From: Flexamia atlantica
Taxonomy: Eukaryota; Arthropoda; Insecta; Hemiptera; Cicadellidae
Assembly (NCBI GenBank): GCA_035578135.1
Contig: JAQJVK010000020.1
Location: forward strand, 2,790,001-2,854,000
DNA: 64,000 nt
Reading direction: 5' to 3'
Positions 48,085-59,663 of the stretch are shown piece by piece. Each line of letters starts with the position of its first letter. Position 1 is the stretch's first letter. The position numbers and the translations under genes are program-made. The notes under the pieces were generated by a model. It had not been told where the DNA came from. It did not search any database and saw only the letters and a list, made by a program, of their open reading frames with translations.

Positions 48085-49830
48085 TTACATAAACGGTGAT
48101 ATGTCGACATCTTGCAGTCGGCTTCTCCCGCCTGAGTGATTAAATTTCCGCTCCCGACGGCGTGTATTGACAGATACCGGAAATGCTGTCTGCTTCATTG
48201 AAGCCACTTCGCCAATCGATATATCTCTTATTGAAGTTTCAACATTCCACTGTCGATGTGATCAGTTGAAAATTTTCAAAATTTTTCAAAATAAATTGTT
48301 TAGGATTAGATTTTATTTATTAAGTTATTACGTGAACTCGGGTAGACTGAAATTTGAAAAAGATGTTTTTTTCGATTTCGTTCTTTTTGCAGTCGAGAAC
48401 TAAAAAGGAAGACGCTATTTCAGTGAAAATATATGAATACGTATTGGTAAGTAAACCTTTTTCGTGTCTAGCGACTTTGGACAACATTTTAAAATTATGA
48501 TTTGCTCATATATTCCCATGATACTCTGAAAAATTTAGTAAGTTAATTTAGGGAAAACTATTACAAAAATGTTATCTTAAAACGAATCCGGTTTTAGAAA
48601 CTACATATAAAAGTAACAATTTCAACTTTGTTATCTTTTGAATATTATCGTTTATTTAGTAAACATTTGTACTAATATCAAATTTCATTGCAAAAACTAA
48701 GACATTGTTGTTTAAAGATTATTCGTTTCGAAAAATATATAGAGTATAATCGGGTAAAAAATAATTAATAGCTTATGCTGACGCACATGTCTATTTTATG
48801 AACATAATTTCAGGAAAATTGTATCTAGGATTGGAATGTAGCACACCAAACAAAACCTTTAATGTTTTTGAGAGCTATTGTATTTTCTCTAGAAGTATTT
48901 TCCAGCCATTGAAACCACAACAGCTAATAAATTCTTGTACAATGGTCGGAGTCCCACGTGACTTGATTGTAAGCGCTCCATGATGCCTTTCTTTGCCCTC
49001 CCTCACGAAATGATCCAATCGGAGACGTTACAATGCTTTACATTAAATCTCTTCGTATCATTTCAAAAAATCTAAACCATGTTTCCTTGATAAAACGTAA
49101 TGCTTCACTGAACTCTTTAATTATTTATTTATTTATTTTTAACATTTGTATTTCTACAAATCAGGTATAAATCCAATTATATTTTAGCACTATTCCTAAA
49201 TATCTCAATGTACTAGATAACATGCAAGCATTATGAATGAGTATTTAACAACCGTTAACAACAAAGCAAGTAATAAATATATATCTAAAGTAAATAATTA
49301 ATATAGATAGCAACATGCAAATAAATAACTGTTTACTACTTTAAACATTCCTTAAAGTGCAAGTTATTCTTAGCCCCCCCCCCTAAACTATATTCATCAA
49401 CTGAATTAATAAATGTCAGATAGAATAACTTTCGATATATATGATAATTTCAAAATAATGTTCTGCTTTATATCGCTAATGATGAATACTAGATTTTTTG
49501 TTGTTCAAATTAAATCACTTTTGTTAAACTCATAATAAGAGTTAAATCAATAAGTTGATAAGCTCTTTATGTGATATGAGTAATAGAAGTTACGAAAATG
49601 TAAAAATTGTTTTACCTCTTACTTTTAGCATCAAAATACTTTTTACGAAAGTAGTTTATTGATTTAATTAAATAAAGTTACCGAGATTCAGAACTAATTT
49701 CGTCAAAACTTGGAGCTATCTGAAACACGATAAAGTAACCCAAGTTTCCCTTTCAACTTTATGATGTTTCCAAATCTCAGATGTCTCTTATTTAACCAAG
49801 TCGTTGATTTATAGCTTCTCCTATTTTGAG
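48085..49830. repeat. Old partial third copy (C) of the duplicated region
   Basis: Two separated blocks resemble copies A and B. 48,105-48,200 (CTTCTCCCGCCTGAG, GACAGATACCGGAA) matches 32,470-32,560. 49,700-49,800 (ACCCAAGTTTCC, TTCAACTTTATGATGTTTCC, CTCAGATGTCTCTTATT) matches 33,665-33,722. Order and orientation are kept but much lies between without clear similarity. A TTTA run (49,117-49,140) and an 11-C run (49,373-49,383) lie inside. Confidence 0.5.
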
Positions 49831-51275
49831 AACTTTATTTAGTTTCACGATGTAATTCAATACATTACCTTTGACTAAGAACGAATTTCCAGAGTGCTTC
49901 TATTATGTTTATAAAAGTAAATTAGGTGGTCTAAACGGAAACTTAACAACAAAAAGATAGGATTTTACAAATAGAAATTTATGTTTGAAAACTGAAACAG
50001 TTCTCACCAGCTCACTCATATATCAGCTTTTGTATAGATATCTCGCCGTATTGGAGAATTATTTTAATTATGAAAAAATGTTAAGAGGAGGCTAAAGGCA
50101 ATTCGGTGTCGCCCTCGCGGTCGAGATACGTACTAAAATTACTCCGCGATGATAATCGGAAAAAGTAGTGTGACGTAGTAAATATCCAGTTATTCTAAAA
50201 TTACGGTCTTGGCTAGCATATAAAGTACTCTTTTCCACTTTTAACTCCAAAATATAGCTTCAGAGACTGATATAATGTCGTCGCTCATTAAATAAGTGTT
50301 GAAACAGTAATGAATGTAGTAAATATTCTTCCGCGGGGTCGGCGATTAGCGCGTGTAAATAGTCACGCGGTCGCATTTTCCGGCGACATATTTTAATTTA
50401 GAGAAATTATTTTTTTTGCACCTTGAAGACAAATAAATTCAACACTAGGTTCGTGAAGTACATTTTTCATTTTCTTTTTACATTCTGAGTTATTTTAGCT
50501 CAAAATATCAACTAGCTAAAACCCACTATTTGTACTCTAACGCAAATTACTCTTGTATCTGTTGAGATAACGGAAAAATAAAAAATGCATATTAAAAGGA
50601 TTTTTTCTTTTCATTTTGATACGTAACTTACTATCGTACGTTGAAAAATAACGTCAGGATATGGTTTCGTGCTATGTTGAAACCCGCAAAAATCATGACA
50701 ACACCCTTGTGTTTGAGAACGCTTTTCGTCCATAATTTTCGATCAAAAATCAAAACGAAATATATCAAATTAAAGAGGAGAACAAGTTCTACAAAAAAAA
50801 AAAACACTTAAATTACGATTATACGAAAGATATAGGAGTAATCAGCCTCTGAAAGTGCATAGTCCAATTTACCTAATTAACAATCACGTAAAAATCGTCG
50901 GCTGAACTTTAGGTGTAATCACTCATTTACCTTTCTTATAATCTTGGAACCAAATGGTAATATTTTTGTAGGGTATTTTCTCCTCTTTAATTTGATATTT
51001 AATGTTTTCATTTTCGATCGAAAACTTTAGTCGGAATGCGCCCACGCACACAAGGGTGTTTTCATGATTTTCGCGGGCTACAACATCGCACAATACCATA
51101 TCCTGACGTTATTTTTCAACGTACGACAATAAGCTCCGTATCAAAATGAAAAAAAAGAAATAAATTCCTTTCAGTATGCATTTTTTATTCGTTCGATATC
51201 TTAACAATAACAAGAGTAATTTAATAAAATTGGTTTAAATACCTTAACTGCCAAAGTGATCCTCTGGAATCGTTT

Positions 51276-51320
51276 GATGCTACTGCAGTTTCGACTCACA
51301 CGTAGTCTTCATCAGGCGTC
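51276..51320 (-). ncRNA. Hammerhead-ribozyme-like motif, left copy
   Basis: Exact reverse complement of 51,672-51,716, located in the left inner arm; see that entry for the fold. Confidence 0.4.
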
Positions 51321-51424
51321 GGATGTCGCTTCGTTCTTATTGAACTCGTCAAATACAATTAAAAACCATTAAAAAACGAATACACTGAAACATTGACACA
51401 CTTACAGACGGACGACACAAATTA

Positions 51425-51572
51425 CACGTTTTGGCCAAAACACAACGAGAGCGAGAGCAGCGACGCATTCAGATGTCGGGTCTAGACTTGAGTCTAGATG
51501 TCGACTTGAGTCTAGACCCGACATCTGAATGCGTCGCTGCTCTCGCTCTCGTTGTGTTTTGGCCAAAACGTG
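51425..51572. repeat. Near-perfect central palindrome
   Basis: About 74 bp on each side of position 51,498/51,499 are mirror complements, including TTTTGGCCAAAACACAACG and its partner. TCTAGACTTGAGTCTAGA at the centre is itself partly palindromic. Strong cruciform potential. Confidence 0.9.
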
Positions 51573-51671
51573 TAATTTGTGTCGTCCGTCTGTGTGTCAA
51601 TGTTTCAGTGTATTCGTTTTTAATGGTTTTTAATTGTATTTGACGAGTTCAATAAGAACGAAGCGACATCC

Positions 51672-51716
51672 GACGCCTGATGAAGACTACGTGTGAGTCG
51701 AAACTGCAGTAGCATC
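51672..51716 (+). ncRNA. Hammerhead-ribozyme-like motif, right copy
   Basis: The conserved core boxes CTGATGA (51,677-51,683) and GAAA (51,700-51,703) are present at hammerhead spacing. A two-pair stem III (AC/GT) with loop TGCA leads to a GTA cleavage triplet ending at 51,711. Stem I pairs GACGC (51,672-51,676) with GCATC (51,712-51,716) with one A-C mismatch. Stem II can pair GACT (51,685-51,688) with AGTC (51,696-51,699), but an extra A at 51,684 sits between the core and the stem, which is not canonical and may weaken activity. Short stem III hammerheads are known in Penelope-like retroelements and retrozymes. Confidence 0.4.
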
Positions 51717-52266
51717 AAACGATTGCAGAGGATCACTTTGGCAGTTAAGGTATTTAAACCAATTTTATTACTTCAAGTGATTCAGAGGCTGAAAATATGA
51801 AGAGTAATTTGCGTTACAGTTCAAATAGTTGGTTTTTGCTAGTTGATTTTTTGAGCTGAAATAATTCAGAATGTAGAAACAAAATGAAAAATGTACTTCA
51901 CGAACCTAGTGTTGAATTTATTTGTCTTCAAGGTGCAATGAAATTATTTTTTCTAAATTAAAATATCTCGCAGGAAAATGCGACCGCGTGAACGTTTACA
52001 CGCGCTGATCGTCGACCCCGCGGAGGAATATTTACTACATTCTTTACTGTTTGAACACTTATTTAATGAGCGACGACATTATATCAGCCTCTGTAGCTAT
52101 ATTTTGGAGCTTAAGTAGTAGCTTTATATGCTAGTTAATACCATAATTTTAGAATAACTGGATATTTACTACATCACACTACTTTTTCCAATTATTATCG
52201 CGGAGTAATTTTAGTACGAATCTCGACTGCGAGGGCGACACCGAATTGCCTTTAGCCTCCTCTTAA

Positions 52267-53190
52267 GGCACTAAAGTATTTTTTTCAAACTATTTAATTA
52301 GAGGTTTAAAATGCACTAACCATCAGGGAAAAAATTCCTACTGTTTATCGTGGTTAAGTTAAAATACCAAATCATAACTAAATATGAAGAATACTCTTAT
52401 GTATCTCCGGATTCATAATAAACAATTTAATGCGTACAAAAATAATTATTTAACGCAGCCCATAAACGACTTGTTGTTTCCAAGACATTTAGTAAACAAC
52501 ACGTAATATTTTGCTCGGTTAGAATAAAAGTCTCGGCATTGAAAACTTGCCTGCAAGTTGCCTATACTTTACGAATTCTTTAATTCATTTAGGGAATTCT
52601 CGCTAGTTTTTGTTGTTATGACCAATACTTATTACTGATAGGGGTTGGAAAATTCAAAATAAACAGAAATAAATGGTGCAGAAACATTATCAGTAACTAG
52701 GAAGTACATTGTTTGAAGGGCGCCCACGTGAAATGTGTTCTTGGTTTAGAGGATTAACTCGCTAATTACAATCTAAGGGAGCTTACCTGATAATTTATTT
52801 CTTGGAGCAAGCTAAATACAGCAAGGTATGAAAATACATGTTCTTGATTCATAAACAATAAAATTAATAGTTGAAATTATTTTTTTGTGAACCGTGTTTG
52901 TCGGATTATTTGTGTGGTTGAGAACGATATTCAACTACAAACCTTTCTTTTGTAACGGTTTTTTTGCATTATTTAAACATTTACCACGAGAATACATATC
53001 TGTTGAACGTGCGATAGAAAAAAAACTGCAAGTGGCTTAAACATTATGTTGTCTGCGATTCGAGTGTAAATACACCCATTCGATTGGTGTTGTCACATCG
53101 TATTGCAAGGGAACTCTTTCCAATGACACCTATCGCAGCAGATCTTACAGGCTCCGATTCGGTGTAGCCTACGTTTGCGGAGGCCCCAAG
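52267..53190. other. AT-rich stretch with old direct repeat
   Basis: 52,660-52,880 resembles 54,530-54,770 in the same orientation, both with AGCTTACCTGATAATTTATT and CTTGGAGCAAG. Read on the minus strand, this piece is an acceptor/donor-like TTATCAG/GTAAGCT. Otherwise nothing seen. Confidence 0.4.
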
Positions 53191-53560
53191 CTAGGGATGG
53201 CAACATCGACTACATTTCATTATCGACTAGTGACTAGTCGATTTCTTTCGAGCATCGACTAGTCTGGTCGTTCACACTGTTCGACTAGTCACCGTATCAA
53301 ATATCGACTGGTCTAGTCGATGTAACTAGTCGAACGAGCAAAACCCGGGAAAAACCCACAAAATAAATCGGTTAAGTAGCCGACAAGTTGGTTGAAAACG
53401 ATAAAATTTCGACTAGTCAAAATGATCGACTAGTCGACTAGATGACGAACTAGTCGATAAAACCACTAGTCGACTATCCTATGCAATGGACGTGTATTTA
53501 GGTGCGATAGTTTCGAGCATTACCGGTTTTTGAACCCCGCCGGAAGCCACGCATCCCTAG
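53191..53560. mobile_element. hAT-like MITE with CGACTAGTCG repeats
   Basis: Ends CTAGGGATGG and GCATCCCTAG are inverted. The interior holds many copies or half-copies of the palindrome CGACTAGTCG in both orientations, like the subterminal transposase-binding repeats of hAT elements. No 8-bp target duplication was evident, so superfamily assignment is tentative. Confidence 0.5.
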
Positions 53561-53577
53561 TAGTTGACATGAAAGTA

Positions 53578-54248
53578 GGGTCCTGTTTCATAAAATGTGA
53601 CAGGTGACAGGTGTTACTTTACATATCTACAAATCTACAACTTTATGTTTCATAAAAGTTTTAAAAATTAAAATTTTATGTAAATTTTCTTTTAAAACTT
53701 TGTCGGTGTCTTGACAAGTTTTTTGTCAGATTTATGTTTCATAAACGTTTTAGTAGGACAGGTGATTGTTGACAATTTGTTGGGAATTTTTTGACATAAA
53801 TGTTTATGAAACTTCATTAAATTTGAATTGATTTTACGATAGGACTATTTGTCGAATTGTTGGCATAAAATTGACAGAGGGTTCAGCACGTGTCAAGTTA
53901 TTGTTGATAGAAGTATGAACGTAAACTGGAATGTTTAATATCTTTCTTCTCTTTGATTAGCCTCAATATAGTTATCTTATCGTCTGACATTTTGCTCTGA
54001 ACAAGATTTATTAGTCAAACAACATAAAACAATCAACATTTGTCACTAAAACTAATTCTTGACATGTGTTTTGTGACAATTGTCATCTTTATGAAATAAT
54101 TATTTTTTGTTTTAAAACATATTACTAGTTACAATTTTTTAATTGTCACCTGTCGAATTGTATAATTTACAAATCTTAAAAAGATTTCTGACAAATTTGT
54201 ACAATTGTCGGAATTGTCATACCTGTCACTTTTTATGAAACAGGACCC
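53578..54248. mobile_element. Harbinger-like MITE, 28-bp TIRs
   Basis: GGGTCCTGTTTCATAAAA (53,578-53,595) and the following GTGACAGGT are inverted with one mismatch at 54,221-54,248. Ends of the type GGGTCCTGTTTCAT are common in PIF/Harbinger non-autonomous elements. The interior is rich in repeated TTTCATAAA and TTGACAA/TTGTC motifs. No coding content and no clear target duplication. Confidence 0.65.
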
Positions 54249-54772
54249 AGTCTGTAGCAGCAGTTCTGCAGGTTAATATTTTCGGTGCGCACGTTAACTG
54301 TGTTCCCATCTTTCGTCATGCAATGGTTTTAAGTCTTTAATGTTTTGTTTCTTTCATTTCTCGTTGGCTTCTGTTATTTCATCTAGCTTTTATTTTTATT
54401 TAGCTGTTTTATCGGTTGATCTCACAGGGAGTGAAATGTACCAATATATAAGGGAAAAAGTAATTTAAAATCATTATGATTTTATAATATTTAGTAGTTT
54501 TTAGTTTAGTACTGTACTTCAAAGAAATTATAAAATAAGCAGAAAAAATACTGTAGAATCGTTATCAGTGACTTGGATGTAGATTGTTGGATGACGCCGA
54601 CATAAAGCCTCTTCTTGGCTTAGGGGATTTTCTGGCTAATAACAATCTATGCGAGCTTACCTGATAATTTATTCCTTGGAGCAAGAAGGAAAGGTACATA
54701 AAGGTATACAGGAAGGTAGAAAATGCATGTACTTGATTCTTAAATAATCATTTTAATTGTTGAGATGTTTTT

Positions 54773-55190
54773 GCGAGTTTCCTATAGGAAGTAAGCAACA
54801 ACTATAGGTCCAATGGTAAGACCTAAGCCCAATACCATGATAACTTTTAGTTTTGGAACATCCAGAAGCAAAAAAACCCATTCGCTCAAATCCACATACA
54901 TATGCCTATATCTCCATGTTTTTTAAGTTTAAGTACGATAACTCGCATTAAAATGGCGCGATCTAAATGAGATTTGGATACCTTAAGTGGCAATCATTCT
55001 TACGAGTTCGAAAACCAGCATGATCGGACTATGGGAAGGGGGTTAAGGGGGGACCGCCCTCCATAAATGGGCTTTGGGGACTTTTTACATATAAAAATAA
55101 AATCTATTTTCGCTCCAGAGAATTCAGTTCGGAAAAAAATTAGTATTTTAAATCATTGCTCTATGTACATTGGTTGAAAGGAGTAAACAC
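54773..55190. mobile_element. Truncated member of the 41.8-kb repeat family
   Basis: Aligns by eye with 41,815-42,210 (CCTATAGG, GGTAAGACCTAAGCCC, CATTGCTCTATGTACATTGG). The 3' part is lost. Confidence 0.6.
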
Positions 55191-55350
55191 AGTAGATTGT
55201 CCTTATGTGTATCTTTATGTGTAATTTTGTTTGTACACATGTCGAATACACGAAAGATTTTCCTTTTTGAAGCTATTCAGGGCATTCTCATTTTACGTTA
55301 TTTAACCACGATGATTTTAATGACTAATAACTCGGTTTAGTGATTTTAAT

Positions 55351-55925
55351 AACTCGGTAATGGTTGGAGTACTAAATCTAATACTTGGGTACTAAATAGT
55401 ACTAATTGAGTATTAAATCGCGGCACCGTCGAAATCCGCATTTTCTTACATGGCCGGGTTGGCATTTCCGGCCCTTATAATACGTTATGGCTAATAACTC
55501 GGTAATGGTTGGAGTACTAAATCTAATACTTGGGTACTAAATAGTACTAATTGAGTATTAAATCGTAGCACCGTCGAAATCCGCATTTTCTTACATAGCC
55601 GGGTTGGCATTTCCGGCCCCCATAATACGTTATGGCTAATAACTCGGTAATGGTTGGAGTACTAAATCTAATACTTGGGTACTAAATTGTACTAATTGAG
55701 TATTAAATCGTGGCACCGTTGAAATCCGCGTTTTCTGACATGGCCGGGCTAGCATTTCCCTGGCCCGGCATCATACTATTGTTAATAACTCGGTAATGCT
55801 TTGACAATACCGAGCTTGTTAATGCTCGGTAAATCTAGTATTCGGGTACTAGTTAGTACTAATTGAGTATTAAATCGTGGTATGTTTGAACTATTGATTT
55901 TCAAACATGGCCGGGCCAGCGAAAT
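55351..55925. repeat. 145-bp tandem array, 4 units
   Basis: Units start with AACTCGGTAATG at 55,351, 55,496, 55,641 and, one base off period, about 55,787. Each contains TGGGTACTAAAT, ATTGAGTATTAAATCG and a GGCCGGG motif. The last unit is diverged with an internal insertion. Unrelated in sequence to the 146-bp array. Confidence 0.9.
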
Positions 55926-56139
55926 GGACCCCTCACAGGGATCCACGCGAGATTAGTAAAAATGGGGCCCAGAATCGAGATGAGTAAAAAAAGGGGGTTT
56001 CTCAATTATTGCTCAGGGGCCCGAAAATCCTGTCACCGGGATTGGCAACCGGAGTATAAATGGACACATTATATTCAAATTTTGTTTTTATTGGTGATAA
56101 TGGGTAAAATATATATTACATTTTAGTGATAATAATAGG

Positions 56140-56300
56140 AAGAGAGTGAAGGAGGGAAAAAGTTCCAAATGGTAGGAAAGAAGGGAGGAGAGATGGTTAG
56201 AAGAGAATGAAGGAGAAAAGGAGGGAAAAGTGGAATGAAGTTCGGAAGTAGAGAGTGAGGAATTAATGGAGGGAGGGAGAGAACTGTGGTAAGGGATGTA
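56140..56300. repeat. Polypurine tract
   Basis: About 155 bp of nearly pure A/G on the plus strand (GGAGGGA, GAAGGAG motifs). Low complexity, able to form triplex or H-DNA structures. Confidence 0.8.
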
Positions 56301-57484
56301 CAGGATAAACTGATTTGATGACTGAATTTTTACTTTCCTCTGATTCAGTAATTATTCTTAAAAAAATAAACATGAAATCTTAATAAAATAGTCATTATCT
56401 TAATAAAATACCAATTACTAAAAACCATGCCATAAGCCAGAAATGAAGTAAAATAATTAGTCAAGGACTGAGTCTTTCTCTTTTGTTTTTGGGCCCCCAG
56501 ATTGGTTATATTATGTGTTTACATGGAAAATATGTACTGTATGAAATGTATTTAGAAACACATTGGTTTATGCGGGGATTATTTATAAAATTAGCTATCC
56601 CTATTTGTCACTTGGAAAATTGGTCGAATTTTCGACCACTGGCGATCTCTAGTACTTATTATTTATTATTATGAAAAAAAAAATAATTCAGCTTATAAAT
56701 AAAATAAAAAATACTTAAAACCTATTGTATTTTTAATATAGTAAAACTTTTATTTGATTTACTGTATATTTGTGTTTAATATAAAAAATACCATTGTTAA
56801 CCAGATCATGAAACACTAGTTACTTCCAGCCAAGAGATCGCAAAAAGTTAAACAAACCGACAGTAATCTGTGTACGAGGGGATGCAAATGGAAACATAAC
56901 AATCTGCCTGCACAACAAGACTTGTATTTACACACAGGTGAAGTCCGGACAATTGGCCGCGTCAAGCTCTTTACCATTGCAATGTTTTTATTCGTAGAGT
57001 GCCTCTACTTGAAACTTTATACTGTTAGATATTTAATTCTATCAACGAAAATTAACTTTAAATTTTCTCCAATATCTTGACTTTGTTTAACTGAAAGGTA
57101 TAAAGGATATAAAGGTTGAAATTCAATTAACAAACTTACAGTAGTAATTTATTTTTGCGAGGAGTGTGAAATCGTGTTGATACTCTTTCTTGGAAAACGA
57201 TTGAGCGCTGAAAATAAATTTTTCGTTCTTGTTAAAGCGTTTTCATAATAGTGTATGTTCAAATCATGCACATTAAAGCTTTTAATCGTCAATAAATAAC
57301 CACAAAGCATGTGATATATGTACCGAATGTATAATTTGTTTACTATATTAATGATAATTATATTTTAAAACATAATAATATAACTTAGGAATCGTTTAAA
57401 CTACACACAATTTTAAATAAATTTCAAACTATACCATAGTAGCTTAAATTATCATTACTGCAACTAGCATCCAGGTTAAAGAAT
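56301..57484. other. AT-rich stretch, no gene seen
   Basis: Only short random frames. Confidence 0.4.
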
Positions 57485-57528
57485 GAGGTTGAAATGAGGT
57501 TTGTCATGGACCTCATTTCAATCTACTA
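57485..57528. repeat. Short inverted repeat
   Basis: AGGTTGAAATGAGGT and ACCTCATTTCAATCT pair with one mismatch around a short loop. Confidence 0.7.
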
Positions 57529-58011
57529 GTCTTTTTGCCTCAGAACTCACAAGTTTACAAAGTTACTTGCTCCATTCTTTAGACTCCAGATAACTCTTAC
57601 CCAACACAACATACATTCAATATTTTTCAAAATTTCCTGTCTAAATCTAGTCTGAAGTAGTATCAAAATTCGTGTACAGTACGATAATGAATAATTATAG
57701 TGTATTGATTCCTGTTTTAACTTGGATGGTTTTGTTTGTGTTATGATTGCTAATTAATGTTTTAGTATTTTAGCCGAGTAATTAATTTAATTTCATTCTT
57801 ACTGTAGAGACATTTTTTTAATTTTATTTATAACCGATTCACTGACTTATGTGTATATGCCCCTTGACATATTTTCCTTTAATACGTGGTCCTGACGACT
57901 TCAGATTCAAAGAGATTTTCTATGGGAACCAATTAAAAATTCCGGAAAGTGGAAACATGTAGTGAAATTTATTCCTTATGGTGGGATGTCGGAGGTATAT
58001 TATCTATTTCT

Positions 58012-58047
58012 ATTGGTATGGTCTCTTTTTAAAGAGACCATACCAAT
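58012..58047. repeat. Perfect 17-bp hairpin with 2-nt spacer
   Basis: ATTGGTATGGTCTCTTT (58,012-58,028) is perfectly inverted at 58,031-58,047. A T run at the centre and lack of flanking purine/pyrimidine symmetry leave its origin open. Confidence 0.9.
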
Positions 58048-58387
58048 GTTTGACGTTAAGCTGAAAAATCCATGACTGTAACAAATATGTTTTCATCATT
58101 CTAGCACAGAAACGTCTGTTTTCAGTTCCTTTTTGTTGGCTCGAAAGTTACCCATTGCCGGCCTAGGCCGGAAAGAACGGAAGTAAACATTCAGCTGATT
58201 TGCAGCAAACTGTTTATGCTTGTTTATTGGTGGTTTATTGGTTTCTTTTAGAGGAATGTAGGGGCAGCACTGCATCCGAAGCAAATGTTTTTTTCTGTTT
58301 GTTATAGGTTATGTTTGAAGGTTTGAGAAACGTATGTTTATGCTAGGACTATGTTATGATTAAAGGTATGTTTTTTCTGCGTAGTAT

Positions 58388-58536
58388 GATGAAAAATATC
58401 GTACGATACACGGCCGGAGAGTTTTGCCGTACTCGCATGAAAACCCCGCACTCGCTTCCGCTCGCACGAGAACTGTCATTCTCGTCCGACAAAACAGTAC
58501 TTCCCGGCCCAGTAACGTAATACACTATTTTCATCG
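58388..58536. mobile_element. Possible short foldback element
   Basis: The left half (GATGAAAAAT, CGGCCGGAGAGTTTTGCCG, TACTCG) and the complement of the right half (GATGAAAATAGTG, GGGCCGGGAAGTACTG, TTTTGTCGGACGAG) are imperfectly inverted. The 61-codon minus-strand frame lies within it and is incidental. Confidence 0.4.
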
Positions 58537-58737
58537 AAATTAATTATTTCAATCATAGCAGTTGGTATTATTGTACTTGTGGTACTTGAGTTTTGTAAAA
58601 AGGACGGTTGTTAGATGCTGTGCTTCACATACTGTGATGCTAAAAAGGGATTAAGATGGCTACCACCGAAGAGGTCAACGTGAAATTTTTGTGTTTTGTA
58701 CCTAATTAGTAATGAATATCACGCGCCACTCTCGGCA

Positions 58738-59097
58738 GACGGCAGAGCAGCGAGCCAGTATGTGCCAGTATGCGTGCCAGTATGCGAGCCAGTATATGCC
58801 AGTATGTGCCAGTATATGCCAGTATGCGAGCCAGTATGTACCAGTATGCGAGCCAGTATGTGCCAGTATGCGAGCCAGTATATGCCAGTATGTGCCAGTA
58901 TGCGAGCCAGTATATGCCAGTATGTGCCAGTATGCGAGCCAGTATGTGCCAGTATGCGAGCCAGTATGTGCCAGTATGCGAGCCAGTATGTGCCAGTATT
59001 CGAGCCAGTATGTGCCAGTATGCGAGCCAGTATGTGCCAGTATGCGAGCCAGTATGTGCCAGTATGCGAGCCAATATGACGGCAGAGCAGCGAGCCA
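58738..59097. repeat. 22-bp minisatellite flanked by 20-bp direct repeat
   Basis: The repeat alternates CCAGTATGTG and CCAGTATGCGAG (combined 22 bp) for about 330 bp, with local variants CCAGTATATG. GACGGCAGAGCAGCGAGCCA occurs at both ends (58,738-58,757 and 59,078-59,097 with the same bases). All six frames are open across the array for about 125-155 codons because the unit lacks stop codons in either strand. These frames are not taken as genes. Confidence 0.95.
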
Positions 59098-59147
59098 GGC
59101 CTTGTGGTGACAACTGCTGGACGATCTTCTACAGTCGACAAGGAAGG

Positions 59148-59240
59148 TCAAAAATTAAGAATAAGAATAATTTATTTTCTCCAAACAAAATATACATTTT
59201 TTCAACAATATTAATGCACAAATTTTTTACAAACCGATCA
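59148..59240 (-). mobile_element. Possible LINE 3' tail (minus)
   Basis: Minus strand ends AGAAAATAAATTATTCTTAT plus further TTCTT units, resembling an AATAAA-like signal and simple-repeat tail. No coding body. Confidence 0.25.
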
Positions 59241-59663
59241 TAATAACTGAAAATAACAGTCTCACAAAGTCAATACAGTCTTCCAATTCAAAGTAAGAGT
59301 CCACAAATGTTCACCCGTCAGACTGACTTATAAAAAAAACAATAATAAAAAATATTATACACATACTTAAATTACTAATAAACGAAAAGAAAATAAAATT
59401 TGTACATTTTGTGTGCATTTACTTTGGAGAAAATGTAGGGCCTCCAAGGCTTAGCCGATAAATCGATCTCTTGAATTGTTGTGCCATACTATAACAGTTC
59501 GAAAAATAACTGTACAAATTTAATACTAATACTGACAAAAAGATATGGTTTGATTATTTCAAACCACGCACCGCACTTTGCTACCTCGTGGCACCTACCC
59601 ATCAGGTGCCGTCAAAGCTCATAGCGAGCAATGCTTAGTCCCTGAGTAGCAAAGCTCGCCGTC
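59241..59663. other. AT-rich stretch ending in a small hairpin
   Basis: No gene. At 59,568-59,663 GCACTTTGCTACCTC and its near complement GAGTAGCAAAGCTCGC face each other around GGCACCT/AGGTGCC. Confidence 0.35.

Larger units (their letters stand above)
50081..52266. mobile_element. TTAA-flanked foldback element with ~480-bp TIRs
   Basis: TTAA lies at both borders (50,081-50,084 and 52,263-52,266). Outer arms (50,085 to about 50,560 and about 51,785-52,262) begin GAGGAGGCTAAAGGCAATTC and are inverted at roughly 90 percent. Inner arms (about 51,210-51,498 and 51,499-51,780) form a nearly perfect palindrome. A separate nested inverted repeat (about 50,570-50,790 and 50,985-51,205) sits only in the left half. 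TTAA target sites are typical of piggyBac, Kolobok and Sola3 elements; the ends do not match the piggyBac CCC start. No transposase frame. Confidence 0.8.

Noticed and set aside
58696..59243. Six overlapping open frames of 125-155 codons
   Set aside because: All are translations of one 22-bp minisatellite without stop codons; open on both strands at once, so no frame is preferred.
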